Assembly: GCF_014192015.1 (NCBI RefSeq)
Contig: NZ_JACHXJ010000001.1
Span: forward strand, 1,302,001-1,366,000
Length of the DNA stretch: 64,000 nucleotides
Reading direction: 5' to 3'
Source of the DNA: Paenibacillus rhizosphaerae
GTDB lineage: Bacteria > Bacillota > Bacilli > Paenibacillales > Paenibacillaceae
In this document: positions 34,400 to 43,657 of the stretch, piece after piece
Layout: each line of letters begins with the position of its first letter
Numbering within the stretch: position 1 is the first letter of the stretch
Translations under genes and position numbers: made by a program
Notes under the pieces: generated by a model
What the model saw: the letters and a program-made list of their open reading frames with translations, nothing else
Database searches by the model: none
What the model was told of the DNA's origin: nothing

Positions 34400-35374
34400 A
34401 TGGAACGTCATATTGCTATGGATATGGTAAGAGTGACAGAGGCGGGGGCGCTTGCCGCCGGACGCTGGACAGGAAGAGGAGACAAAAACAGCGCGGATCA
34501 GGCAGCGACGACAGCGATCAGGAAGCAATTCCATTCGATGCCCATTGATGGAACGGTCGTGATAGGAGAGGGGGAAATGGACGAAGCCCCCATGCTCTAT
34601 ATCGGCGAACAAGTGGGGGACCGCCGCGGTCCGAAGGTCGACATCGCGGTGGATCCGCTTGAGGGGACCGAAACGGTAGCCAGCGGTTTGAACAACGCCA
34701 TATCGGTCATCGCCGCCGCCCCGGCAGGCCAGCTTCTGCATGCGCCGGATATGTATATGGCCAAGCTGGCGGCAGGTCCAAAGCTGGCCGGCCAGCTGTC
34801 CCTCGATGATCCGATCGAAACGACGCTTACCAAAGCATCGTCCATACTGAACAAGCCGGTATCGGATGTAACGGTATCGATTCTGGACCGGGAACGCCAC
34901 CAGGAGATCATTGCCAAGCTTCGGACGATGGGGGCGCGGATCAAGCTGCTCAGCCACGGTGACGTCATGGGAGCGATTGAGGCGGCGATGGAGAGTGAAG
35001 TGGATCTGTATGTCGGCTCAGGCGGTGCGCCCGAGGGCGTATTGGCTGCCGCCGCCCTCCGCTGCCTTGGCGGGGAGATGCAGGGAAGACTGCTTCCCGC
35101 CGGCCCGCCGGATCTCGAACGCTGTCGCCGGATGGGGATTCGGGATGCGCACAAGCTGCTGACGATGAACGATCTCGTAGGTACGAAAGAAGTGCTTTTC
35201 GTTGCCACCGGCGTCACTTCCGGGTCTTTCTTGAACGGTGTGCGGTACCTGCAGGAAGATAAGGCCGAAACCTATTCAGTCGTCATGCATTCGGCCAACA
35301 AGACGATCAGCTACCTGCGGACGATCCATGAGCTTCCGGTTCAGGAGGCATTGGTTCAAGGGGCGGCAATGTAA
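34400..35374 (+). CDS. glpX: Class II fructose-1,6-bisphosphatase GlpX
   Basis: A 324-residue GlpX-type phosphatase. It contains GTVVIGEGEMDEAPMLYIGE and VDIAVDPLEGTETVASG, the metal-binding core of the class. The enzyme converts fructose-1,6-bisphosphate to fructose-6-phosphate in gluconeogenesis. ATG 34400 has GGAGGAGAGG in good position; an upstream in-frame ATG at 34319 would add 27 residues unlike the family. It stands alone with a terminator at its end. Paenibacilli often carry more than one such gene, so this may not be the only copy. Confidence 0.93.
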   Translation: MERHIAMDMVRVTEAGALAAGRWTGRGDKNSADQAATTAIRKQFHSMPIDGTVVIGEGEMDEAPMLYIGEQVGDRRGPKVDIAVDPLEGTETVASGLNNAISVIAAAPAGQLLHAPDMYMAKLAAGPKLAGQLSLDDPIETTLTKASSILNKPVSDVTVSILDRERHQEIIAKLRTMGARIKLLSHGDVMGAIEAAMESEVDLYVGSGGAPEGVLAAAALRCLGGEMQGRLLPAGPPDLERCRRMGIRDAHKLLTMNDLVGTKEVLFVATGVTSGSFLNGVRYLQEDKAETYSVVMHSANKTISYLRTIHELPVQEALVQGAAM

Positions 35375-35413
35375 TGCTGGGTGCCTTGTAATGAGCATCA
35401 GAATCGAACAAAT

Positions 35414-35442
35414 AAGGGCAGGCGGGAAGCCTGTCCTTGTTT
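35414..35442. terminator. Terminator between glpX and methyltransferase
   Basis: AAGGGCAGGC pairs with GCCTGTCCTT around a 5-base loop. T-rich sequence follows on the plus strand, and the convergent gene ends close by. Confidence 0.75.
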
Positions 35443-35445
35443 GTT

Positions 35446-36177
35446 TTATTTTTTCTCGGCAGACAGAATGAGGAACATCGGCCGGCGCGTCTCGTCCTTC
35501 ATGCCGGGGTGGTGCATCAATTCCGGATCAGGAAGGGGCTCGCGGACCGCCGTGACGGCAAATCCGGTGCGAATTAAATCGTTGATGTAAGTGGAAAGAG
35601 TGCGGTGATATTTAATGACATGGTCCGTTAAAAACGCCGTGTTGCGAATGCCTTCATCCTGATAGTGATCCACCGGCCAGTACAGCGGGCTGCCCTGGTC
35701 GTCCCGTATCCATTCCTGCTCGGGCCGGGACGTGAAAATAGGATGCTCCACCGAAAAGACGAAGGTGCCGCCCTGCTTTAAGCAGCCATGTACTTTTCGG
35801 CAAACGGCATCAAACGACTTCACGTAATGGAAAGCGAGCGAGCTCAGGACCACGTCGAAATGGTCAGCGGGAAAGTCGATATCTTCGATCGGTGCCTGGA
35901 GATAGGTAATTGCCGGATCATCCGTTTGTTCCCGTGCAGATTCCAGCATTTTAGCCGAAATGTCTACTCCAATCACAGCAGCTGCATGCTGTTCCCGGGC
36001 ATACCGGCAGTGCCAGCCGAAACCGCAGCCGAGGTCGAGGACCGACTTACCCTGCAAATCCGGAAGCAATGCCTTAAATTCATGCCACTCCCCTGCAGCC
36101 CCAAGACCGCCGATAGACCGGGGCATCTCTTTATATGCCGCAAAAAAAGCGGAATCGTCATATTTGTTTTGCTTCAA
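35446..36177 (-). CDS. Class I SAM-dependent methyltransferase
   Basis: A 243-residue methyltransferase. Motif I is SVLDLGCGFGWHCRYA (E/DxGxGxG), with the acidic ribose contact in VIGVDISAKML and the later strand FDVVLSSLAFHYV. The C-terminal part ends with a typical PRRP-type strand. The start is TTG with AAGGAG ten bases upstream, and a good promoter lies just before. It is a small-molecule or natural-product-type methyltransferase; substrate unknown. Confidence 0.88.
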   Translation of the reverse strand: MKQNKYDDSAFFAAYKEMPRSIGGLGAAGEWHEFKALLPDLQGKSVLDLGCGFGWHCRYAREQHAAAVIGVDISAKMLESAREQTDDPAITYLQAPIEDIDFPADHFDVVLSSLAFHYVKSFDAVCRKVHGCLKQGGTFVFSVEHPIFTSRPEQEWIRDDQGSPLYWPVDHYQDEGIRNTAFLTDHVIKYHRTLSTYINDLIRTGFAVTAVREPLPDPELMHHPGMKDETRRPMFLILSAEKK

Positions 36178-36235
36178 AACCGATGCACTCCTTTGCTGGG
36201 CTATGAAACCTTTGATCTTGCTTCATTCTGATCCA

Positions 36236-36265
36236 ACTATAAATTGGACAGGGCTACCAGGTCAA
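36236..36265 (-). promoter_or_regulatory. Promoter of the methyltransferase gene
   Basis: On the minus strand, TTGACC is followed after 18 bases by TATAGT, about 60 bases before the start codon. The interval is partly palindromic (TTG...GG...CC...CAA), so a dimeric regulator could bind over the spacer. Confidence 0.5.
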
Positions 36266-36302
36266 GTTGATGGCGGGGTAAAGGACATGTTATAACCCTG
36301 CA

Positions 36303-36330
36303 TTGACTGGGTATATTGAGAAGATACAAG
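36303..36330 (+). promoter_or_regulatory. Candidate promoter of the DUF2243-ctaG pair
   Basis: TTGACT at 36303-36308 and TACAAG at 36325-36330 are separated by 16 bases, 23 bases before the first start codon. Confidence 0.4.
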
Positions 36331-36352
36331 TCTTACAAAAGGTGGAAAAAAT

Positions 36353-36853
36353 ATGAGGTCTCATGCAACCGAGTCTCCCAATCTTTCAGCCCGGATCACG
36401 TATTCCAGTCGCAACCTCTGGTCAGGAATTCTGGCCGGCATCGGATTTATCGCCTTTTTGGATGAGGCCGTGTTTCATCAGCTGCTGCATTGGCATCATT
36501 TTTATGACAAATCCACGTCGGCCGTGGGGCTTGTGTCGGACGGCCTGTTTCATGCGCTCAATTGGTTCGCGACGATCGCCGGCATGTTTATGGTATCGGA
36601 TCTCCGGCGCAGAAACGCCATGTGGCCGAAACGCTGGTGGGGCGGCATGCTCCTCGGCGTCGGCGGATTTCAACTGTATGACGGGACGATCCAGCATAAG
36701 TGGATGCAGATTCATCAGATCCGGTATGTTGACAACGTCATCGTTTATGATGTCGTTTGGAATGTCAGCGCCGCCGTCATTCTGATCATCGGCATCATGC
36801 TGATTGTTCAAACCAGCAGATTAGCGAATCGGGAAACGGAGAGGGGCGGTTGA
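36353..36853 (+). CDS. DUF2243 membrane protein
   Basis: A 166-residue protein with four hydrophobic segments and several His residues placed in them: FLDEAVFHQLLHWHHFYD, SDGLFHALNW and DGTIQHKWMQIHQIRYVDN. This is the DUF2243 pattern. The conserved His suggest metal binding in the membrane, but no function is established. It ends directly before a CtaG-type gene; the two families recur together in Bacillales. Confidence 0.85.
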   Translation: MRSHATESPNLSARITYSSRNLWSGILAGIGFIAFLDEAVFHQLLHWHHFYDKSTSAVGLVSDGLFHALNWFATIAGMFMVSDLRRRNAMWPKRWWGGMLLGVGGFQLYDGTIQHKWMQIHQIRYVDNVIVYDVVWNVSAAVILIIGIMLIVQTSRLANRETERGG

Positions 36854-37672
36854 ATGAACATGACAGGACATCGTGGAGATCATGCAGGTCATTCGGCCGG
36901 TGGTCCCCATGATACGCTCCTCATCATCTTATTTCTCGTGCTTATCGGCCTCTACACCATGGCAGTGAAAGCTTCGAATCGCCGGTTTCGCAGATGGCCT
37001 GCCATGCGCACGATCTGCTGGTTCCTCGGCGTCCTTGCTGCGGCAGCGGCGTTAACTGGACCACTGGCGGCAAGAGCACATGAGGATTTTGTCTATCATA
37101 TGCTGGGACATCTGCTGCTTGGCATGCTGTCCCCTCTATTGATCGCATGCTCTGCACCTATGACTTTATTGCTGCGCAGCTTAACGATTTCGTCGGCGCG
37201 CCGGCTGTCAGCCTGGCTGAAAAGCCGGCCGATGCGTCTGCTCAGCCACCCGGTTACGGCTTCTGTACTGAACGTAGGGGGACTGTGGATGCTGTATTAT
37301 TCCGGCTTGTATTCGGCGATGCAGTACCAGCTGGTTCTTCACGTTTTGGTGCATGCGCATATGTTTGCCGCAGGGTATTTATACGCCGCAGCGCTGCTCT
37401 GCATGGATCCCAGTCCTCACCGGGCAGGATACGGATTTCGGGCAGGCATCCTCGTGTTATCTCTTGCCGGGCATGGAATCCTGGCCAAGGTTCTATATGC
37501 ATTCCCGCCGGGAGGTATCCCCTTGGCTCAGGCTGAATCGGGAGCCCAGCTGATGTATTACGGGGGAGATGCCGTCGATTTGATCCTGATCTTTCTGTTC
37601 TGTCTGCAGTGGTACAAGTCGGCACGGCCTGACAACAAGCACAAGACCGCTTCGTCCCCGGCCATATCGTGA
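36854..37672 (+). CDS. ctaG: CtaG-type cytochrome c oxidase assembly protein
   Basis: A 272-residue protein with about seven helices. It has a His-rich start (MNMTGHRGDHAGHSAGGPHD), VYHMLGHLLLGMLSPLLIA and HVLVHAHMFAAGYLYAAALL, matching the CtaG_Cox family. CtaG is needed to form active caa3-type oxidase and may handle copper. GAGGGGCGG precedes the ATG. The gene abuts DUF2243, and no oxidase subunit genes are nearby, which suggests an accessory copy. Confidence 0.85.
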   Translation: MNMTGHRGDHAGHSAGGPHDTLLIILFLVLIGLYTMAVKASNRRFRRWPAMRTICWFLGVLAAAAALTGPLAARAHEDFVYHMLGHLLLGMLSPLLIACSAPMTLLLRSLTISSARRLSAWLKSRPMRLLSHPVTASVLNVGGLWMLYYSGLYSAMQYQLVLHVLVHAHMFAAGYLYAAALLCMDPSPHRAGYGFRAGILVLSLAGHGILAKVLYAFPPGGIPLAQAESGAQLMYYGGDAVDLILIFLFCLQWYKSARPDNKHKTASSPAIS

Positions 37673-37694
37673 AATTGACCTTTTTTAAAAGATG

Positions 37695-37728
37695 AAACTG
37701 ACCATTTATACAAGGTCAGTTTTGTTTT
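37695..37728 (+). terminator. Terminator after ctaG
   Basis: AAACTGACC pairs with GGTCAGTTT, followed by TGTTTT. Confidence 0.75.
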
Positions 37729-37770
37729 ATGTTGGTAGATATACGAAAACAGGAAGGGTTGGATGTGGCG

Positions 37771-38403
37771 ATGACAGAAGTGGTCAATCTAAAGCACAAA
37801 GTCGGACAAGGTATTGCTCCGCAGCAATTTATGGAATATATGCAGGTAAGGGAAATGGTTAACAGCGGTATTCCGGATACCATTGAAAAGTTTTATGAAA
37901 AATATCATGGATTCCGTACGCTCGATCCGGCCAGACAGGAGTTGTTTACATCATTTGGCGAGCGATTAGGCATTCGATGCCTGATCTTGTGCACGGACTG
38001 GTGTCCGGATGTCATTTGGAATGTTCCCGTGTTGTTCCGGATCATGGAGCAGTCCGGCATCCCGGTTGAAGCGCTGATCATGGAAGAACATCTGGAAACG
38101 ATGGATTTGTTTCTGACTGACGGCGGAAGAGCGCAGCCAATGGCGATTTTTGTTGACCGGAGAGGCAACGTGCTCGGCCGGTGGGGTGCGCGCCCCGCTT
38201 ACATTCAGCAAGTGATGGACGACTTTAAAGCCAGCCGGCCGGACTGGCAGTCCCCTTTGTATCAAGAACAGCTAAACCAAGTTTACCGGGACATCGGAGC
38301 TCTCTACCTTGAAGGTGATCGTTATCAGGATGTTATTTTGCAAGAGCTGGACGTGCTGTTTCGCCGATTTGTTAAAAACACCGTCGAGCCGAAAAAAGAT
38401 TAG
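37771..38403 (+). CDS. Thioredoxin-family protein
   Basis: A 210-residue protein whose middle part is thioredoxin-like: ILCTDWCPDVIWNVPVLFRIM holds a C-T-D-W-C motif (two Cys spaced CxxxC, not the classic CxxC), followed by the cis-Pro loop in AQPMAIFVDRRG. The spacing is unusual, so a disulfide role is uncertain. The ATG at 37771 is a choice; the GTG at 37765 fits AGGAAGG better by spacing. Its stop overlaps the convergent MocR gene by four bases. Probable role in thiol or redox handling. Confidence 0.75.
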   Translation: MTEVVNLKHKVGQGIAPQQFMEYMQVREMVNSGIPDTIEKFYEKYHGFRTLDPARQELFTSFGERLGIRCLILCTDWCPDVIWNVPVLFRIMEQSGIPVEALIMEEHLETMDLFLTDGGRAQPMAIFVDRRGNVLGRWGARPAYIQQVMDDFKASRPDWQSPLYQEQLNQVYRDIGALYLEGDRYQDVILQELDVLFRRFVKNTVEPKKD

Positions 38404-39830
38404 GCGCCGAACCAAGCCTTTTTTAAACGAAGGATACCTTCTTCCATAACCGAAAGTGGAAGGCCGGCGAAACCCAAATAAACGACAGGAAGGGGAGCAG
38501 CAGGCGGGTTAGCCCACATACTGCGGAAATCATACACCTTGACCTGAAGCTTTTCAGCCAATTGGATCAGCTCTTGAGCTGTACCATGCCGGGGGATGCT
38601 CAGCTGAAGGTGAAGCCCCGCATGCAGACCGGTAATATGGACATGCTTACCCAAGTGAATGCTTATCAAGTCTATCAAATGATGATGCTTCTTGCGGTAC
38701 AAGTTGCGTGTCTTGCGCAGATGCTTGTACCAGTGCCCCTCCCGCACAAACCTTTCCAGCGCCCACTGTTCCAGACGCGAAGGTGCATGCAGCTGGTCAG
38801 GGTGGAGCTTGGATAATTTGTGCAAGAGTGAGGGAGGCACGACCATATAATTGATGCGGAGCGCAGGCGACAATGTCTTCGAGAAGGTGCCGATATAGAT
38901 AACCCTGCCCTCATTATCGAGTCCTTGGAGGGAGGGGATCGGCTTCCCCTGATATCGGAATTCTCCGTCATAGTCATCCTCTATAATATAAGCGCCTGCC
39001 GTTTTTGCCCATGCCAGCAGACGTACCCGCTGCGAATACGGCATGATGCTTCCGGTAGGGAACTGATGCGAAGGCGTGACATATACGGCATGAAAAGGAA
39101 CCTTTGACAGCTCACCCACAAGCAGCCCTTGGCCTTTAACCGGGATCGGGACCGTCTCCCAGCCGTACCCGTTTAATAGATTCCTTACGAGATCGAAACC
39201 AGGCTCTTCAAATGCCACGCGCCGTACCCCGTCCAGAAGTTTGACCAGTATGCCGATGCTGTACGACATGCCGCTGCCAATGATGACCTGCTCCGGTGAA
39301 CAGAGGACCCCTCTGGAATGAGCCAGATACTCCGAGACGGCAGCCCGCAATCCCGGTTCACCGCGGGAATCGCCATATTGACCCAGCTGTGCGGCCATCG
39401 GCTGCGCGGCTTCTTTCAGCATTTTGTTCCATGTCTGCAATGGAAAAGAGTCTCCATCCATATGGGTGGGGTTAAAATCGATCCAGTCCATGCCTTCTTC
39501 GGGTAAACGATCGTGAAATCCTGCCACGGTATGGTTAAGCGGTATGCGCCAAGCAGGAGACGATGCCACGACATTTTGTATAAATTCAGGGTCGTCCACC
39601 ACGTAAAAGCCTGACTTCGGTTTGTTGATGACATAGCCTTCGGCTACCAGCATGTGATATGCCGTTTCGATTGGCGTCTTGCTAATAAGAAGCTGCTGCT
39701 GAAGCGCCCGCACGGACGGCAGCCGGGTCCCAGCCGCTACTTTCCCTAAGCGGATTTGTTCATGGATCAAATGGTAGATTTGAAGATATAACGGGGAGCC
39801 GGAATGCTCGGGTAGCAGAAGGTCAAACAT
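38400..39830 (-). CDS. MocR/GabR-type regulator (GntR domain plus aminotransferase domain)
   Basis: A 476-residue fusion. Residues 10-80 form a GntR winged helix (YHLIHEQIRLGKVAAGTRLPSVRALQQQLLISKTPIETAYHMLVAEGYV). The rest is a fold-type I aminotransferase with the PLP Lys in IYIGTFSKTLSPALRIN and the Asp in IIEDDYDGEF. Such proteins regulate vitamin B6, GABA or amino-acid genes by binding PLP or PLP-amino acid adducts. The neighbouring thioredoxin gene converges with it, and the divergent partner typical of MocR genes is missing, so its target is not obvious. Confidence 0.9.
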   Translation of the reverse strand: MFDLLLPEHSGSPLYLQIYHLIHEQIRLGKVAAGTRLPSVRALQQQLLISKTPIETAYHMLVAEGYVINKPKSGFYVVDDPEFIQNVVASSPAWRIPLNHTVAGFHDRLPEEGMDWIDFNPTHMDGDSFPLQTWNKMLKEAAQPMAAQLGQYGDSRGEPGLRAAVSEYLAHSRGVLCSPEQVIIGSGMSYSIGILVKLLDGVRRVAFEEPGFDLVRNLLNGYGWETVPIPVKGQGLLVGELSKVPFHAVYVTPSHQFPTGSIMPYSQRVRLLAWAKTAGAYIIEDDYDGEFRYQGKPIPSLQGLDNEGRVIYIGTFSKTLSPALRINYMVVPPSLLHKLSKLHPDQLHAPSRLEQWALERFVREGHWYKHLRKTRNLYRKKHHHLIDLISIHLGKHVHITGLHAGLHLQLSIPRHGTAQELIQLAEKLQVKVYDFRSMWANPPAAPLPVVYLGFAGLPLSVMEEGILRLKKAWFGA

Positions 39831-39935
39831 GAAATACCGCCTTTGCTATTATTCGCTGAGTCTTGTCCCCATCGTATCACAAGACGGTCCCGATCTGCAG
39901 CGATTATGCCGCGCAAGCCGACGATTTCTTGACCG

Positions 39936-41990
39936 TTATTTTGTCTGCATAGTCAATGTGTTTAGAAAAGGCTCCAGCTTGTTAACGACGTAGTGGCTGC
40001 CGCCACGTGCATGTACGTTTTCGATCAGTGCGGATATTAGGAAAGAAGACTGCTCCGCGTCGAAGGCGACCACGAATCCATTCTCCTCGCCTTGTTCGCC
40101 TTTTTTCGCTTTCAGCTCGGCTGTTCCTGTCTTGGCCGCCAGCTTCAGCTTGGCTGAAGACAGCGCATGAGCGGTGCCGCCGCTTCGGCTGACGACTTGC
40201 GTCAGTGCATCTTTGACCGTTCCGGCAACCTGTGGAGTGATGATTTGGATCGTTTGTGGAGATTTCTGATCTTCCTGCCGAGGAAAGAGGATAGGGGGGA
40301 CAAGTTGGCCTTGCTGGGCGAAAGGAGTGAACGCCGCCGCCACATGGATCGGGGACATCAGCATTTCTCCTTGCCCATAGGACGTATCCGCGAGCAGAAC
40401 CTCTGAGGCCAGGTCCCGGTGGGAGACATTGGCATACTGGCTAGGCTTCAGGTTGATGATACCCAGTCCCCAGTTCTCGCCGAATCCGAATTTGGATATG
40501 CCTTCGATAAATTTGTTGCTCCCCATTTCCAGCGCCTCTTGTGCAAAATAAATGTTGTCCGAATATACGAGGGCGTCCACCATATTCACGGAGCTGACGT
40601 CCTTCACCCGCGTGACATAGTACCCGCCCCAGCCCGCATCTTTTTTCCAATGCAGACCGTCAATGCGGCGGGTTTTATCCGCTGTGGTTATGCCTTCAGT
40701 CAGGCCGGCAGCGGCCGTCACCGCTTTAAACACCGAACCAGGCGCATACCGGGCTGCGAACCGGTTAAAAAAAGGAAGCTCCGGATCTTTGGAATAAGTA
40801 TCCCATTCCTGCTGTGACAGGCCGGTGACCATTTGGTTCGGGTCATACGAAGGGGTGCTGACCAGGGCCAGCAGATCTCCATGCTTCGGGTTCATCATCA
40901 CCGCCGCGCCGGTATCGCCGGACAGCGTTCGGTACAGGTCCTGCTGAAGAGCGGAAGCGACCGTAAGGCGGATGTTCTCGCCGTTCACCGCCGGCTTCTC
41001 GGCAACGAGGCTTTTACGGTTCCCCTTCGCGTCGGTAATTTCGATCAATCCCCCTTTCCGTCCCCGCAGCTGCTTTTCCAGCGATTGTTCCAATCCGGCT
41101 TTGCCAATCCAGTCCCCGGCTGCATAATAGCCGTCCTTATCGTTCTGCAAATCTTCCTGCGTCACCTGACGGACATAACCTGTGAGGTGGGCGGCGGCTT
41201 GGCCAAGCGGATAGTACCTCACTTCCTTCGGTCTGACCGAGACTCCCGGCAGCTTCTGGGACAGCTCGGCATCGGGAACATGGGCCATCGGGACAAAATA
41301 ATCCGGTTTGACCCATTTCTGTGCCAGCTTTTTCTGGATATATTCCACCGGAATGTTGAAGTAGGCGGCGATGCTTGCGATCGTCAGATCCGGTTGGTCA
41401 CCGAGCTCGGAAGGGGTAATCCCCCATTCGTATGCGGTGCCAAGGGTGGCCAGCGGGTTCCCGTCCCGGTCCGTGATTTCACCGCGCTGAGGCGTCAATA
41501 CCCGTACCCTGACTTTGTCGCCGGGGGACATCTCTGGTAGAATCAGAGAAGGATGCCACTCGATGGCCCAGACCTTATCATGGTCTTGCTCAACTTGAAC
41601 CAGCTTCATGTGGTAATCCTCATCAACATCACCGATCTGGGTATGCCAGGTAGCGGTATAGTCCATAGAATAATGATGATCCTCTTCGGACTGGAAGGCA
41701 GGCCCCTGCGTTACTTTAACGCCGGTAACGCCCATTCCGCTGAAGATCGATTGGTATTTCTCGACGAACTGCTCGCGGTTCATTCCCGATTGCTCAAGGG
41801 ATTCAGGTGTCATGAGGTCGTAGAGCCTGTCAAATTTCATTTCTTTCAGACTGTTGAAGTAAGACTGCAGCGTCTGTTCGGGACCGGGTTCATCCCGCCC
41901 CTGAAAAAACACGTAAATCGCCATGCCGCTGGCAACCAGGAATGCTAACAACACATATGTAAAAAATTGTTTTCGCTTCAATCGCTTCAT
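39936..41990 (-). CDS. Class B penicillin-binding protein with MecA-type N-terminal domain
   Basis: A 684-residue transpeptidase. One N-terminal helix (residues 8-27) anchors it, followed by an NTF2/MecA_N domain to about 150, a dimerisation domain, and the transpeptidase: APGSVFK (SxxK, Ser near 419), YSDN (SxN, 477) and KTGT (KTG, 620). This domain order is that of B. subtilis PBP3 (pbpC) and the low-affinity PBP2a group, which cross-link peptidoglycan and often confer beta-lactam tolerance. ATG 41990 has GAGGT before it; a longer frame adds an unlikely 59 residues. Divergent from an FHA-winged-helix gene. Confidence 0.9.
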   Translation of the reverse strand: MKRLKRKQFFTYVLLAFLVASGMAIYVFFQGRDEPGPEQTLQSYFNSLKEMKFDRLYDLMTPESLEQSGMNREQFVEKYQSIFSGMGVTGVKVTQGPAFQSEEDHHYSMDYTATWHTQIGDVDEDYHMKLVQVEQDHDKVWAIEWHPSLILPEMSPGDKVRVRVLTPQRGEITDRDGNPLATLGTAYEWGITPSELGDQPDLTIASIAAYFNIPVEYIQKKLAQKWVKPDYFVPMAHVPDAELSQKLPGVSVRPKEVRYYPLGQAAAHLTGYVRQVTQEDLQNDKDGYYAAGDWIGKAGLEQSLEKQLRGRKGGLIEITDAKGNRKSLVAEKPAVNGENIRLTVASALQQDLYRTLSGDTGAAVMMNPKHGDLLALVSTPSYDPNQMVTGLSQQEWDTYSKDPELPFFNRFAARYAPGSVFKAVTAAAGLTEGITTADKTRRIDGLHWKKDAGWGGYYVTRVKDVSSVNMVDALVYSDNIYFAQEALEMGSNKFIEGISKFGFGENWGLGIINLKPSQYANVSHRDLASEVLLADTSYGQGEMLMSPIHVAAAFTPFAQQGQLVPPILFPRQEDQKSPQTIQIITPQVAGTVKDALTQVVSRSGGTAHALSSAKLKLAAKTGTAELKAKKGEQGEENGFVVAFDAEQSSFLISALIENVHARGGSHYVVNKLEPFLNTLTMQTK

Positions 41991-42144
41991 TGCTATAAAC
42001 CTCGCTTTTGAAATATAATTCACAAGTAAACATGGAACCGGGTATAGGCTAACTATAAAATCAGCCGGGTAGGCAAACAATGGAACAAATCTGACGAATT
42101 TATCATTGACGGGAGAAAGAGACAAAGGAAAGTGAGAGGTTGAT

Positions 42145-42840
42145 ATGCCGGACAAAATCAAAATCATGATTGATACCGCCGGCCAGAAAGGCCATGGATC
42201 GTTTATTTATTTGGAAGAGGGAAGAAGCGTGACGGTTGGAAGACATACCGGCTCGGAACAGGGGATGCTTGCGATCTACAACCTGCTGGTTTCCAAGCAG
42301 CACTGCCGGATCGCGTGGACGGAAGAGGGGCTGCATGTCGAGGATTTGGGCAGCAAAAACGGGACGGAACTGAACGGCCAGCGACTGAATCCCCATGAAC
42401 CTGCCGCGGTATCTCCGGGGGACCGCCTTACTCTGGTAAACGGACTGGTTGCTTTGGAACTGGAGACGGTCATGGATCTGGAGGAAACGAGGGAGTATGT
42501 CTTTTCGGGTTGGCCTGAAGACGATGTGCGATTGAATGACGATATGCAGAGCGTTCAGATCAATGAGGAAACGATTCCGCTATCTAAGAAGGAGTATCAG
42601 CTGTTTAAGCTGATGCACAGCCGGCTGGACCATTTTGTGACGCGGGACGAAATTATGAGATTTGTATGGCCCGAGCGCTGTATCGACGATACCGAACTGG
42701 TCGGCATTGACGAAGTCAATTCGCTGATTTATCGGACGAACAAGAAGCTGCAAGGATATTTCGTCATCAAGTCGGTGTACAAAAAAGGCGTTTATATGAA
42801 ACGGGAGCATCAAGATGCGGATTCTGCGGTTAGCAGATGA
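42145..42840 (+). CDS. FHA domain plus winged-helix DNA-binding protein
   Basis: A 231-residue two-domain protein. Residues 15-100 form an FHA domain with the usual residues: VGRHTGSEQG, SKQHCRI and LGSKNGTELNG, which bind phosphothreonine. Residues 140-220 form an OmpR-type winged helix (LSKKEYQLFKLMHSRLDHFVTRDEIMRFVWP to KSVYKKGVYMKRE). No receiver domain is present. Mycobacterial EmbR has the reverse order. It is likely driven by a Ser/Thr kinase such as PrkC and acts at DNA. The divergent penicillin-binding protein gene is the obvious target. GTGAGAGG precedes the ATG. Confidence 0.88.
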   Translation: MPDKIKIMIDTAGQKGHGSFIYLEEGRSVTVGRHTGSEQGMLAIYNLLVSKQHCRIAWTEEGLHVEDLGSKNGTELNGQRLNPHEPAAVSPGDRLTLVNGLVALELETVMDLEETREYVFSGWPEDDVRLNDDMQSVQINEETIPLSKKEYQLFKLMHSRLDHFVTRDEIMRFVWPERCIDDTELVGIDEVNSLIYRTNKKLQGYFVIKSVYKKGVYMKREHQDADSAVSR

Positions 42841-42938
42841 TACGTGAGGTAAATAGAGAAGCGGCAAGAAGAACCCGCCCGATTTTTCGGGGGGGTTCTT
42901 CTGCGTTTCCAGCTAATTTAAGGGGGCGTTCCTGCCAA

Positions 42939-43454
42939 TTATGATCGCTGCAAACCCTTCTGCTTGTTCAGCAGGATCACATTGTAAGTGACGTAATAAG
43001 CGAACATGATCAGCATCAAGCCCGCGGACCAACTGCTGCCCATCACGGCCAGCCGGTCGGACATCTGTCCTCCTTGCTGAAAATAACCCGACTGGATCAT
43101 ATCGATAATTCTGTAGATCAGACGGCCAAAGAACAGCAGGGTTACGATACCGGCGATCCAGGCGCTGGAGCGGTAAAGCACCTTGCCGTTGCGATGCTCA
43201 AACGCGGTTACAGTAGAGCTGTACCATGCCAGGGCGGTACCAAGCACAATCCCGGCGACATCGGAAACAAGACTGACAGGATGCATTGCTCCCTCAGCAA
43301 AAAAGATCAGTCCGACCAAACTTAGGATAATGGTCATCGTCCGGACCCGGCGAAGTCTCAGCTCCTGCCAGCCGAATGTCCGGCGGAGACGTAAATATAT
43401 GCGGTACAGCACGAAAAAACCTAATACGATCCAAATGAGCATTTGAACACTCAT
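42939..43454 (-). CDS. Small integral membrane protein, CcdC/DUF1453-like
   Basis: A 171-residue protein with about five hydrophobic helices and basic loops (YRIYLRLRRTFGWQELRLRRVRTM). The pattern VLYRSSAWIAGIVTLLFFGRLIYRII resembles DUF1453 proteins such as B. subtilis CcdC, whose role is unknown. GGAGG lies nine bases before the ATG. It is convergent with the FHA gene. Function not inferred. Confidence 0.6.
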   Translation of the reverse strand: MSVQMLIWIVLGFFVLYRIYLRLRRTFGWQELRLRRVRTMTIILSLVGLIFFAEGAMHPVSLVSDVAGIVLGTALAWYSSTVTAFEHRNGKVLYRSSAWIAGIVTLLFFGRLIYRIIDMIQSGYFQQGGQMSDRLAVMGSSWSAGLMLIMFAYYVTYNVILLNKQKGLQRS

Positions 43455-43657
43455 CTTCGATTGCCTCCTTCATCATTTAACCTGTCCTCATCATATCCCG
43501 GTTTCGCCCGATGATTCGACTACCCGGGGATGGATCTTCACGATCGCTCGCCTATATCTGCAGATAGAAATTTGCTGCCACCCGGCTTAAATGTTGGATT
43601 TTGTCCGCGGGCCGAGCTACAATGTAGAAATTACGCAGGCTCTAAAGGAGGAAGACG

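Noticed and set aside
41991..42167. 59-residue extension of the penicillin-binding protein
   Set aside because: It overlaps the FHA gene start and lacks a ribosome site; GAGGT precedes the internal ATG and its membrane anchor follows normally.
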